A stretch of DNA of 64,000 nucleotides from Bradyrhizobium sp. CB82 (GTDB taxonomy: Bacteria; Pseudomonadota; Alphaproteobacteria; Rhizobiales; Xanthobacteraceae), in contig NZ_CP121650.1 in the NCBI RefSeq assembly GCF_029714405.1, forward strand, positions 8,933,001 through 8,997,000, written 5' to 3'. The translations under genes were made by a program, and so were the position numbers. The notes below the pieces were generated by a model. The model was not told the origin of the DNA. It was given only the letters and a program-made list of their open reading frames with translations, and searched no databases. Of the stretch, positions 44,524 through 54,056 are shown piece after piece. Numbering within the stretch: position 1 is the stretch's first letter; each line of letters opens with the position of its first letter.

Positions 44524-47085
44524 ATGGCCGAAGTTCAGCTCTACAGACACCTTCTCCTTCGGGGGCTAGGACAAGCCTCGGGACGTTTCAGGACGCCCGG
44601 CGGCGGAAGCACCAAAGCCATCCCTGCCGTAGAGGACAGACCAGGTCATGCGGCCGTCCTCCGTTCCAGCCTCGATTCCGCCGTGGCCGATATGGATGCC
44701 TATCTGGCCGCTCAGGGCGAGGAAGGCGTCAAGTCGTCGGAACGCGGCATTCCCGTCACCGTGACGGCTCGCCCGAAGATCGCGCTGGACGTCGGAACGG
44801 CGCGGTCGATGACCCGCGGCCTGAAGCTCTTCAACGTGCGACGTGTCCCGGAGGACGTCCGGAGCTTCGGCGAAAACGTGGATCAAGCCACCTTCTTCGT
44901 CACCAAGTCCGCCTTGAAATCGCTACGCGACAACCTCGACCGTTACGCCGAATGGACGGACGACGAGGACGACCGCGCGGAAGGCGACGACCACGAGGAG
45001 TGGGAGACCGAAAGACGGCCGAGGAATTTCAGGCTGTTCGAGAGCGGCTCCTCGATCAGGACGACGACGCTTCGCGACCTTTGGACCGATGCGTTGGAAC
45101 GCTACCCGAGGTCCATCGGGAGGACCAAATGGGAGGTCTGGACCCGGAAGGGCTTCCAGGATTCGTTCACCAACGCGATCGGGCGACTTGGTCTGGAGCA
45201 GATCGGTCGCCCCACCGATTTCGTGGAAGTCGTGATCCGGAACATCCTTGCGTCGCCGGAAGAATTGCAGCGCGTCGTACAGAGCAGCGCCGCGATCGTC
45301 GAATTGCGCAGCGCATCGTCCTTCGTCGCCGACTTCTTCGACCTCGTGCCGGAGCAGAAGGCCAAGACCGTCGAAGAAATCGCGAGCCGCGTCCTTCCGG
45401 CCTGGCCGGGCGCCCCCCGCGTCACGATGTTGGACACCGGCGTCAATCGAGCCCACACCTTGTTGGAACGGTCGCTGCCCGCAGACAAGTGCTACGCCGT
45501 CGAACCCACGTGGGGAACGACCGACAGGCAGGGGCACGGCACGAAGATGGCGGGACTCGCGCTTTACGGAGATCTCTCCGACATCGCGCAATCCACAACG
45601 CCGATCGTGCTGCAGGCCAGCCTCGAATCCGTCGTGGTGACCGCGCCGCAGGCACCCGGCGACATCCCGGCACGCGACGCGATGCAACGGGCCGTCGAGA
45701 TCGTCGAGAAGGAACCGCACTCGAGGATCTTCTGCCTGGCGCAGACGGCGCAAGGCGAAGCCGACGACGGACGACCGACAAGCACCTCGGCCGTGCTCGA
45801 CAAGCTCGCTTACGGCGACGGCGTCTCGACACGGTTGTTCTGCGCAGCGGTCGGAAACGTTCGCAGGACCGCGACCCAACCCTATCTCGTCGCGGACTAC
45901 GCCGATCGCAACGCCGCCTACGGCATCGAATCGCCGGCGCAGGCCTTGAACGCGCTGTCCGTCGGCGCGGTGAGCCTGAAGGAGCACGGCAACACGCTTC
46001 TGGCGCCGACGGGCGACCTAATGCCGACGTCGAGGACGGCGGCGAGCTGGCCGGGGTCGCACGCCTCGAAGCCCGACATCGTGATGGAAGGCGGCAACTT
46101 CTACGTCGAGGATCCCGGCCTTTACGCCCAGCCGTCGTCCGACCACCTCGTGATGACGACTTCACGCGATGCGCCCGCAAATCCCCTGGCCATGTGTTGC
46201 GAGACCAGTGCCGCGACCGCGTTGGCGTCGGGCTTGGGTGCCAGACTGATGAACCGCTATCCAAGCTACAGGATGGAGACCGTTCGCGGCCTGATCGTCC
46301 ACTCGGCCGAGTGGACGCCGATCATGATCGAGCATCAGAAATCTCTCGTCAGATCCGGCCTCAGCGAGCTCGACGCATGGCGCGCCATCCTCGACCGGTT
46401 CGGATGGGGCGTCCCGAACGAACAGAGGCTGTTCTCGAGCGCATCGAACGCGCTGACGCTCATCGCAGAAGACGAACTTCATCCTTACGAAAGGCCAACG
46501 AAGGGCGGGGTCCTGCAGCCGGTCCGGCTGAGGCAGATGAAATACTTCAGGCTTCCATGGCCCACCGACGTGCTGAGAGCGCTCGGCAGCACGCCGACGG
46601 AGCTTCGATGCACGCTGTCCTACTTCGTCGAGCCGGATCCCCACGCCGCGTCCAGAGATCGCGCGAACGAACGATACGCCTCGCACCGGCTGAAGATGGA
46701 CGTCAAGAGATTCGGCGAAGGTCACGGGCGAGCGCAATCGCGCTTTAACCTCTTCGCACCCAACGACGGCCCTGCCGCGAGCCCGGTGCCGGCACAGGAC
46801 GACGGGTGGCTGCTGTCCGGATTCATCCAGAGGGGCACGCTCGTGCAGGATATCTGGCGCGGTCCCGCGTATCGGTTGGCCGAGCGAGACGGCATATCGA
46901 TCGCTCCGATCAGGGGATGGTGGGGAGACATGACCGAGTTCGACAACTACGAACGGCCGGTGCGCTTTTCGCTGATCGTATCGATCCGGACGCCCGAGAC
47001 GAGCGGCGACCTCATGGTCGACGTCAGCAACCGGATCCCGGCGGGCGTGCTGGTCGATGGCGCTCTCGTGCCGGTCTCCACCTGA
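44524..47085 (+). CDS. ietS: Subtilisin-like serine protease (S8), IetS-like
   Basis: The 853-residue protein has no signal peptide, so it is cytoplasmic. The long N-terminal region (1-295) is unassigned. The S8 triad is Asp304 (VTMLDTGVNRAHT), His338 (DRQGHGTKMAG) and Ser562 (CCETSAATALASG). A roughly 250-residue C-terminal domain ends in a beta-rich part. Cytoplasmic subtilases paired with AAA ATPases form the IetAS defence pair. It ends back to back with the convergent CHAT gene (stops adjacent). Confidence 0.87.
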   Translation: MAEVQLYRHLLLRGLGQASGRFRTPGGGSTKAIPAVEDRPGHAAVLRSSLDSAVADMDAYLAAQGEEGVKSSERGIPVTVTARPKIALDVGTARSMTRGLKLFNVRRVPEDVRSFGENVDQATFFVTKSALKSLRDNLDRYAEWTDDEDDRAEGDDHEEWETERRPRNFRLFESGSSIRTTTLRDLWTDALERYPRSIGRTKWEVWTRKGFQDSFTNAIGRLGLEQIGRPTDFVEVVIRNILASPEELQRVVQSSAAIVELRSASSFVADFFDLVPEQKAKTVEEIASRVLPAWPGAPRVTMLDTGVNRAHTLLERSLPADKCYAVEPTWGTTDRQGHGTKMAGLALYGDLSDIAQSTTPIVLQASLESVVVTAPQAPGDIPARDAMQRAVEIVEKEPHSRIFCLAQTAQGEADDGRPTSTSAVLDKLAYGDGVSTRLFCAAVGNVRRTATQPYLVADYADRNAAYGIESPAQALNALSVGAVSLKEHGNTLLAPTGDLMPTSRTAASWPGSHASKPDIVMEGGNFYVEDPGLYAQPSSDHLVMTTSRDAPANPLAMCCETSAATALASGLGARLMNRYPSYRMETVRGLIVHSAEWTPIMIEHQKSLVRSGLSELDAWRAILDRFGWGVPNEQRLFSSASNALTLIAEDELHPYERPTKGGVLQPVRLRQMKYFRLPWPTDVLRALGSTPTELRCTLSYFVEPDPHAASRDRANERYASHRLKMDVKRFGEGHGRAQSRFNLFAPNDGPAASPVPAQDDGWLLSGFIQRGTLVQDIWRGPAYRLAERDGISIAPIRGWWGDMTEFDNYERPVRFSLIVSIRTPETSGDLMVDVSNRIPAGVLVDGALVPVST

Positions 47086-49008
47086 TCAGGACGTCGCGGG
47101 CTTCACCATGGCCGCCATGACGTCTCCGTGGCAGACGTAGGCGTACGGCGTCGAGGACTTGTCGCGATAGGCGACCCTGGCCTTGAGCATGGCCTGGCCG
47201 ATCGGATATCCCCCGACGAAATCCCGAAGATAGTCCCTGACGACCGACGAGGCGTGCTCGTCCTGCACGGCCCACAACGGCGCGAGAACTCCGCCGAAGC
47301 CCTGATCGGCGAGACGCGCGGCCCACCCCGAGATCAATCCGAGCCGATAGTCGGACGCGCCGACCTCGCAGGCATTGATGACCATGAAGGTCCCGAACCT
47401 CTCGCCCAACTTGACCTTGCTGTTGACCTCGTTGCTGTAGACCCATCCGTCCAGCAGCTTCAGCTTCGCATTGGCCGCATCTTCCGCCTGACCGTGACCG
47501 GCGAAGTGAAGCACTGCGACCGGCTCGCTCGGCGCCCCGGCTCCCCAGAACCTGGTGAACGCGCCGTAGGTGGCCTCCATCGCGACGGCGGAAAGATTCG
47601 AGACGAGCCAGCTTCCTTCGTCGACCGCAGCGGGCAGTCCGGAGCCGTCGGTGTAATCCGGCACGAAGCTCGCGATCGATCCGGACTTGAAGGAGGGCGG
47701 CATCCGGCCTTCCGAACTGATGAACCACCTGCTGATCGGGTGAGCCATGAAGAGATGATCGGCGTCGTCGATGCCCGCGTCCCGGTCGGGATGCATCATC
47801 TCCCAAGGTACGTGCGGCTCGTCGGTCACGAGTTGAATCGGAAAGCCAGCGCCGAGTTTCTTGCGGAGCTGAAGATATAACTCGCGGAAGGCCTTCGGCG
47901 TCGCGCCCCAGATGCCTTCGCCGATGCCTTGAAGGACGCTCGCGTGCTGCCCCGGCTTCAGGCGGGGACACTCCTTGAGCAAAGTAAGCGCGAAATCGGC
48001 CGTCGATCCTCCGATATCGGAGACACCCGACCACGATGCGGGCCCAACACCCCTGACTTTCGGAGCTTCCAGGCTCCACAGATACTTGCCTTCACCGCCG
48101 ACGGCGAGGATCTTGATCGTGAGTTCGGGTGCGGACGCGCCGGGGACGATGGCAACGGCGCCCGAACTCAATGCTGCATCGCTCGTCGCGGGTGCCCTGG
48201 GTTCGGGCTTCGCCGGAGCCGCGAGCGCCAACGTCTTGCGCGCGACACCGCTGAAGCGCCCGCCATGCGAGAACATGGCGACGATCTCGATGGTCGTCAC
48301 CTCGGGCGACAGGTCCGCTCTGACGGTCGCTTCGAACTTCGCCGACACGGAGTCGCCGGCGCGCATGATCCGGATCTGCTTGCGCTCCTCGCCGGTACCG
48401 AACGACAGGCCCGCCGAAAACACTTCCACGTCGACGTCCAGCGACGACCAGTCTGCCGGAATGTCGGCGAACGTCACCTCGCCTCCCGTCGTGCCCGCGT
48501 CGCGTTGCGTCGACAGATCGACCTCGAAGGTGAACGACTTCGATCGTTCCGGCACGTCGTCGGTCCGTATCGCGGGAAAGCGATTGACCGACACGGGCGA
48601 TGGAGCGATCACAGCCTCCATCGTCTCCGTCTGCAGCTTCGGCTTCGGGCGTGCGTGGCCGTATTCGTAGGCTTCATCGAGCGGCTCCGCGGAGCGGAAC
48701 GGGGCCGTCACGATCATGCGGTTTTCGAAACGAAGCCCGTGACGCGACGAAAAATCGAGCAACAGCTTCTCGAGGTCGCGCAAGCGCTGTTCGGCCGCTA
48801 TCGAGCCCTCGGCTCGAAGCAGCCGGTCCTCGAAGCGCGTGAGCTTCAAATAGAAGATCGATCCAGAAAAGGCATCGAGAAACGAGACCAGCCCCGAATG
48901 CAGCTCGTCGGTCTCCCGCTGCAGGTCCTGCGCCAGGTCCGGCTCTTTCGTCAGCGCGGGTTCTCCGCCGCGTTCGAGCGACCAGGTCCAGTAGATCGTT
49001 TCAGGCAT
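47086..49008 (-). CDS. CHAT-domain caspase-like protease
   Basis: The protein has 640 residues. The C-terminal CHAT domain has catalytic His505 in VLHFAGHGQAED and Cys547 in MVINACEVGASD, followed by the substrate-pocket stretch GFGGVLAPLWAV. N-terminal helices (1-110) and a beta-sandwich-like middle (about 155-265, FTFEVDLSTQRDAGTTGGEV) precede it and may be the sensing or docking part. CHAT proteases in prokaryotic immunity are activated by partner proteins and cleave a toxic effector into action. It is the last gene of a leftward run after the lipase (15-bp gap). Confidence 0.9.
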   Translation of the reverse strand: MPETIYWTWSLERGGEPALTKEPDLAQDLQRETDELHSGLVSFLDAFSGSIFYLKLTRFEDRLLRAEGSIAAEQRLRDLEKLLLDFSSRHGLRFENRMIVTAPFRSAEPLDEAYEYGHARPKPKLQTETMEAVIAPSPVSVNRFPAIRTDDVPERSKSFTFEVDLSTQRDAGTTGGEVTFADIPADWSSLDVDVEVFSAGLSFGTGEERKQIRIMRAGDSVSAKFEATVRADLSPEVTTIEIVAMFSHGGRFSGVARKTLALAAPAKPEPRAPATSDAALSSGAVAIVPGASAPELTIKILAVGGEGKYLWSLEAPKVRGVGPASWSGVSDIGGSTADFALTLLKECPRLKPGQHASVLQGIGEGIWGATPKAFRELYLQLRKKLGAGFPIQLVTDEPHVPWEMMHPDRDAGIDDADHLFMAHPISRWFISSEGRMPPSFKSGSIASFVPDYTDGSGLPAAVDEGSWLVSNLSAVAMEATYGAFTRFWGAGAPSEPVAVLHFAGHGQAEDAANAKLKLLDGWVYSNEVNSKVKLGERFGTFMVINACEVGASDYRLGLISGWAARLADQGFGGVLAPLWAVQDEHASSVVRDYLRDFVGGYPIGQAMLKARVAYRDKSSTPYAYVCHGDVMAAMVKPATS

Positions 49009-49023
49009 CCGCCGTCTCCGCCC

Positions 49024-50397
49024 TCATTCCTCGAGGACCAGGAAGACGTCGCTGACCGGATGAAAGCCCTGCTCGGCGAGGTTGACGCGATAGAGCCCGG
49101 CCGGAAGCTTGACCGAACCGACATATTTGTCGCCGCTGGCCGGTCGCAGCGTGATCGCCGTCTCCTGCTGCGCGGCGTCGAGACGCGTGATCCGGCCGGG
49201 AATCGACTGCACGTAATCGGACGCGACCGCGGATATCTCGACGGCCCGGTCCGCGGCATACGCATGCTGCAGGTCGAGACCCAGGGTACCCACTCCGACC
49301 TCGCGGAACTTCGAAAGGTCGATGTCGGCCTCCGTGAGCACGCCGCGCACGTGGCCCAGCGCGCCATCGTCGCTCTGCAAGGCGGAATGCGTCGTCGCCA
49401 CATACGAAGCGCTTTGCTGCGTCAGCTCGAGCGGTATCGCCGAAGGCCGCGGAACGGTGCCGTCTCCCTTCAGATCGCGCCCGCCTAGCGACCGCAGCAT
49501 CGTCAACGTCGTGCCGTCGAGCTTGGCGGACTGCAAGGTCGGCTGTTCGATGCCGACGACAGGCCGTACTTTGGGTCCTGACACGGCGTACGCTTCGTCC
49601 TTGGCATTGGCGGCCTGAGCCGTCTCGATCTCGTGATGGAAGGCCGCGGCAGCAGACGCGCGCCCGCGATCCAGATTCGGCAACTCGAGATCGCCGACTC
49701 GCGCAAGATCCGTCGCGCCGACGTCGACGAAAGGATAGGTCGGGAGCAGTTGATAGATCGAATCGAAGGAGCGGATCGCCTTGGTCCCGTCGAAAGCCTT
49801 CAGGGGCCCGACGTCCCAGGAGAAGCCGTTGCAGATGTACCCCAGGGCATTTCCCGAACCGCGATAGGGCGTGCCGAAGCTGAGCAGCGTCCTGGTCGTC
49901 TTCCAGCCGCCGAGGCATTCGACGTAGTAGCGCGCGACGAGCCCGCCCATCGAATGCACGACGAAAATCACCTTGGCCTGCGCATTTCCGCTCTTGTCCC
50001 TCCATTCCTGCAGCCAGCCCGGGACGAGGGCCGCAAGCTTCTTCGCGGACACGCGGTTGTTTCGGCGCCAGTCGTAAGGGAATTCGCGATAGTTCTGGTT
50101 CCGGATCAGTTTCATGTCGCCGACGAGTTTCTCGGCGAGAATCGAATAGCCTTCGAGCTTCCAGAGACCGGGGATCAACTGCACGTCGGAAATCAGCCCG
50201 GTCGCCTTGATCCCGTCTCCGAGATCATCCCGTTCGTCGTCGGCTCCCTTGAGTTGGAGCAGATCCAGCGCACCACCCGCGACGACACGCCACGCCGCAC
50301 CGAGCGTGTAGCCCCAGATCGCCTTGCCGTCCTTCTCGAGAACGGAGCCGATGAGGCCGGGGATGACGATGACGAGATCAGGGAAAACGGCTGACAA
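49024..50397 (-). CDS. LCAT-like alpha/beta hydrolase (lipase/phospholipase)
   Basis: The 457-residue protein has the lecithin:cholesterol acyltransferase-type layout: N-terminal VIVIPGLIGSVLEKDGK, the lid-side FPYDWR, nucleophile Ser149 in VVHSMGGLVARYY, acid in LKGDGTVPRPSA, and histidine in VATTHSALQSDD. A beta-rich tail follows (KYVGSVKLPAGLYRVNL). No signal peptide is present, so it acts inside the cell, where release of fatty acid from membrane phospholipid would be toxic. It lies between the metallophosphoesterase and CHAT genes, which makes it the probable effector of the set. Confidence 0.85.
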   Translation of the reverse strand: MSAVFPDLVIVIPGLIGSVLEKDGKAIWGYTLGAAWRVVAGGALDLLQLKGADDERDDLGDGIKATGLISDVQLIPGLWKLEGYSILAEKLVGDMKLIRNQNYREFPYDWRRNNRVSAKKLAALVPGWLQEWRDKSGNAQAKVIFVVHSMGGLVARYYVECLGGWKTTRTLLSFGTPYRGSGNALGYICNGFSWDVGPLKAFDGTKAIRSFDSIYQLLPTYPFVDVGATDLARVGDLELPNLDRGRASAAAAFHHEIETAQAANAKDEAYAVSGPKVRPVVGIEQPTLQSAKLDGTTLTMLRSLGGRDLKGDGTVPRPSAIPLELTQQSASYVATTHSALQSDDGALGHVRGVLTEADIDLSKFREVGVGTLGLDLQHAYAADRAVEISAVASDYVQSIPGRITRLDAAQQETAITLRPASGDKYVGSVKLPAGLYRVNLAEQGFHPVSDVFLVLEE

Positions 50398-50523
50398 GGG
50401 CGTTCCTCGGATCGGTTGGCGTATGTGAGTTCGTGTCGGGTGCGGGCTCCGGAGAATCTGACGCGGAACCCGTGCGTCATCGTACGATACCGGATCGCCG
50501 ATGTCACGCGGCCGCGCCGCGCG

Positions 50524-52728
50524 CTAGGCCGATCCGTCCTGCACCGATGTCCGCGCGGTCGTCATTTGCTCCAGCTCGTCGAGATAGCGCTTGGCGGTCT
50601 GCGACCAACGCGCGTGATCCGACGCTTCGCGCTTGGTGCGCTCGTACTGCTGATTGTGATCAGCGAGCTCGCGAAGGCGGCCCGCCATCGCAAGCACCTC
50701 GTCATCCTCGGGGGCCGCGCTCGCCTGGATATAAGCGGCCAGCGTGGCCAGGCCCTCGATAGCCAGCGGCACGCCGTCCGGATTGAACGCATCGGTAGCG
50801 GCTCGGAGCTCCGCCAAAGCCGATCGCCAACCGGCGACCGCCTTCTCCTGCGCCCGTCCCCTGACCTGGCGATGCACGAGCGCATCGGCCAGCAGATGCA
50901 GTCGCTCGGGAATCTGGTCGAGCCACCGGTCCACGATCGGCATCGCCACCTGCGTCGGGGATCTCGCTATCGTGCGCGCGTCGGCTGCGACCGTCGTTAT
51001 CCGTCCGGGCTCGAAGCGGGTCTCCTCGCAGATCTCGTTCTGAAGCAGCCGAAGCTCGGCGATGTTGATCGGCCACCATCTCGCGAATTCCTGCGCCCTG
51101 TAGAAGGCGATCGCATCGACGACGGTCCGCGTACCCTCGTTGCGGCGGCGGAATTCGACCAGACAGAACGAGGCGAATTCCTCGCGCGTCAGATCCTGAT
51201 TGAAATCGCGGAAGGGGTCGACCAGAATCGCAAGCGCGCGCGTGCTCTCCTTCATCTTGAGGAGATCGATGATCCGCCTGATCTGGTCGATCTTTCCTCC
51301 GTACCGGCGCAACCGGGCGCCGTGAACGTATGGAATGCGGTGCTCCAATTGGGAGCGATCGCGCTGCCACCAACCCACGAGATCGCGCAGCCAGACTTCG
51401 CGCGGGTCGTCGTGCCCGGTCGGCAGCGGATACTGGGTCGGCAGCGGCAGCGCGTCGTTCCGCGTCCAGGGCGTGTCGAGATGGACGATGAGCGTCGCGC
51501 GCTTCGCATCGTCCGAGGCGGCGGCGCAGGCGCGCGCATAGACTTCGTCGAGATCGGTCCCTTCGATCACGATGGGCGCATGCGGAACGATCTGGACCGG
51601 AGCCCCCGAGCGCTCGCGCTGGATCCAGAGACGACGGCGGACGGCAGGTCCCGGACGCCAGTCGGACCCGGAACGCGGCAACGGTAGCGGCTGCACCGAA
51701 ATCTCGGGAACGTGCGGAAGACCGCCGACGTCGACGAGACGCATCGCGTTCTGCTCGTTGCCCTGCGCGAACGTCGCTCCCGAAATCACGAGGATCCGTT
51801 GCGCCTCTTCGCCGTCGGCCGCGTAGACATGATCGTAGTAGACCGCGTGCTCGTGCTTGTGACCGTGGATGACCGCGTCGATGCCGCCGGCACGCAGCAT
51901 CGCACGCACGTGCTCGAGATTGGAGATGTCGGCGAACGCCTTCAGCTCTTCGCGAAGCGACGGAGACCGCAGATGATGGTGCATCACGGCGACGCGCAAT
52001 TGCCGGCCGCCTGGCGGCTTGGCCGTGTCGGCCATTAGCCGACGCAGCACATCCAATTGTTCGTCGGACACTCGCGCCATGTCGAACCGCACCAGGCTCG
52101 CGAGTTGGCGGGCGATCTTGGCGGCCTCGTCGGGATCATCCGGCGCCATCGTTTCGGGAATGCGGCTCCAGACGTTCTTCAGCGGCTCCGGCAGTTCGGC
52201 TGCGACATGCGACCAATTGCTGGTGTTGATCGGAAAGACCGCCCAGCTCAGATCCGCTGCGACGAGCCGGTGGCGATCCGGGTGCGCGATCTGCGGAATA
52301 GTATCTATGCCGTCAAGCCATGGGACGATGCAGCCGGCATCCCGCCATACCTTGTTGAATGCGGCGTACCGGGCGGGATCGCTCGGCAGGGAACCCTGAG
52401 GTACGTCATGATTGCCCGGCGTAGCAACGATCTTGCCCGGAACGATCCCGAAGGGACCGAGCTTGTCCAGGATCAGCTTGAGCACCAACTCGTGACCGCC
52501 AGGGCCGCCCTTCTCCTGGGCGTCGCCGGAGAATATGACGCCGTCGAGCGAAAGTTTTTCCTTTTCGAGCCGCTCGGCGAAGCGGGAAAACAGGTGGACA
52601 AGTGCCGCTTCACGCGTGCCGCCGAGCAGGCCCGGGACCTCGACCTTTATATCGTCGCGCGCGTGCGGCACGCCGTTGGCAGAGACGTGGGCGTCGGTTA
52701 GGTGAAGGAATATGGCGCGATCGGGCAT
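50524..52728 (-). CDS. Large calcineurin-like metallophosphoesterase
   Basis: A 734-residue protein. The first about 330 residues form a metallophosphoesterase domain with all metal-binding blocks: LHLTDAHVS (Asp12, His14), GVIFSGDAQ, ATPGNHDVP, VAVMHHHLRSP and VIHGHKHEHA. The remaining 400 residues (a WxxP-rich part, then long helices up to the C-terminus) are unassigned and could bind a ligand or partner. It may cleave a phosphodiester such as a cyclic nucleotide signal or DNA. It is the first gene of the phosphoesterase-lipase-CHAT run, 126 bp before the lipase. Confidence 0.87.
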   Translation of the reverse strand: MPDRAIFLHLTDAHVSANGVPHARDDIKVEVPGLLGGTREAALVHLFSRFAERLEKEKLSLDGVIFSGDAQEKGGPGGHELVLKLILDKLGPFGIVPGKIVATPGNHDVPQGSLPSDPARYAAFNKVWRDAGCIVPWLDGIDTIPQIAHPDRHRLVAADLSWAVFPINTSNWSHVAAELPEPLKNVWSRIPETMAPDDPDEAAKIARQLASLVRFDMARVSDEQLDVLRRLMADTAKPPGGRQLRVAVMHHHLRSPSLREELKAFADISNLEHVRAMLRAGGIDAVIHGHKHEHAVYYDHVYAADGEEAQRILVISGATFAQGNEQNAMRLVDVGGLPHVPEISVQPLPLPRSGSDWRPGPAVRRRLWIQRERSGAPVQIVPHAPIVIEGTDLDEVYARACAAASDDAKRATLIVHLDTPWTRNDALPLPTQYPLPTGHDDPREVWLRDLVGWWQRDRSQLEHRIPYVHGARLRRYGGKIDQIRRIIDLLKMKESTRALAILVDPFRDFNQDLTREEFASFCLVEFRRRNEGTRTVVDAIAFYRAQEFARWWPINIAELRLLQNEICEETRFEPGRITTVAADARTIARSPTQVAMPIVDRWLDQIPERLHLLADALVHRQVRGRAQEKAVAGWRSALAELRAATDAFNPDGVPLAIEGLATLAAYIQASAAPEDDEVLAMAGRLRELADHNQQYERTKREASDHARWSQTAKRYLDELEQMTTARTSVQDGSA

Positions 52729-52838
52729 GGACTCATCTATAACTCATGTCCCGACCAGTACAACCGGACGGCGACCACGAAATTCGGGATTCTCCGGTCG
52801 GTCACAGGAGCCCATCGGAGCATGACAGGATACCCGGG

Positions 52839-54056
52839 ATGATCGATGGAACGACGCTGCTTCGCTCGCAGCACTCGCTGTTCGACGCCGAACCGATCGG
52901 CCTCGACGAATATCAGCAATTCACCACCCGGACCGACCGGAACGCGAGGGCCGGAACGGAAGGCATCGGATTCGTGCTGCTCGGCCTGTTCGGCGAGGTC
53001 GGAGGGCTCCTCAGCGCCCTGAAGAAGAAGCAGCGGGACAAAGACGCGTTTGTCGCCTATCACGACGAGGTACTCGAGGAGCTCGGCGACACGCTCTGGT
53101 ACTTCGCCAATACGGCATTGCGCGCCGAAATACCCCTTTCCGCCATCGCCCAACGTCTGCCGGCGTCGCTGGACAACTGGGACTATGCCGGCAGGTCAGG
53201 CGCTACGACCTTCGCCGATCTACAGCAGGCGGGACGAAGTTTTCAGGGGCCGACCGCAACCGATTCCGTCGAACGGCGCCTGCTTTCGCTCGCCGGTCGC
53301 GTCGGACGTCTGCTCGAGGATTGGAGCAGCGACCGCATCGGAAACAATCGAGACGTGCTTTCGGCCGATCTGGTCGAGATCTTCCGGGCGTTGCTCGTCG
53401 CGGCCGATGGCGCGGAGGTCAGCCTGGAAGAGGCCGCTCGCCGCAACGTCGAGAAGGCCTTGGGGCGCTGGCCCGATCGACCCGACTGGGGCGATCTGTT
53501 CGACGCCGACTACCCCGCAGAGGAACAGCTTCCCAGACACGCGAAGTTCGTGTTCACCGAGCGGCAGGTCGACGGCCGCGACTACGTGGTGCAGCAGCTC
53601 AACGGCGTGAACATCGGCAGCCGCCTCACCGACAATCGCCTCGAGCCGGACGACTACCGTTTCCACGACGTGTTCCATCTCGCCTTCGCCGCCGTTCTCG
53701 GCTGGTCGCCGACGCTGCGAAGCTTGTTGAAGCTCAAGCGCAAGAGCAAACCCGAGGTCGACGAGAACGAGGATGGAGCCCGCGCCGGCATCATCGAGGA
53801 AGGCATCTCGACCTGGATCTTCAACCACGGCGTACGCAACAAGGATTTTCGGAACGTCGACAGCCTCGACTACGGGCTTTTGAAGGCGGTGCACGAACTC
53901 GTCCGTGGATACGAGGTGGAAAATCGGCCACTTTGGCAATGGGAACGTGCAATCCTGGAGGGGTTCAGGATATTCAGGGAGCTACGGCAACACCGCGGCG
54001 GCGCGGTGACGATCGATCTGAACGAACGCACCATCACCTTCGAGCCCCTGAAATGA
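52839..54056 (+). CDS. MazG-like nucleotide pyrophosphohydrolase with C-terminal domain
   Basis: The protein has 405 residues. The N-terminal all-alpha NTP-PPase domain has Glu53 (GLFGEVGGLL) and HDEVLEELGDTLWYFANTAL with Glu80/Glu81 and Asp84, the EExxD-type metal site. The C-terminal half (about 230-405) has a conserved-looking HDVFHLAFAAVLGWSP and EEGISTWIFNHG, possibly a second metal-dependent module. MazG proteins hydrolyse (d)NTPs to monophosphates, often non-canonical ones. ATG 52839 is chosen because upstream codons look random and the MPPE gene is close. It overlaps the next gene by 4 bp. Confidence 0.82.
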   Translation: MIDGTTLLRSQHSLFDAEPIGLDEYQQFTTRTDRNARAGTEGIGFVLLGLFGEVGGLLSALKKKQRDKDAFVAYHDEVLEELGDTLWYFANTALRAEIPLSAIAQRLPASLDNWDYAGRSGATTFADLQQAGRSFQGPTATDSVERRLLSLAGRVGRLLEDWSSDRIGNNRDVLSADLVEIFRALLVAADGAEVSLEEAARRNVEKALGRWPDRPDWGDLFDADYPAEEQLPRHAKFVFTERQVDGRDYVVQQLNGVNIGSRLTDNRLEPDDYRFHDVFHLAFAAVLGWSPTLRSLLKLKRKSKPEVDENEDGARAGIIEEGISTWIFNHGVRNKDFRNVDSLDYGLLKAVHELVRGYEVENRPLWQWERAILEGFRIFRELRQHRGGAVTIDLNERTITFEPLK

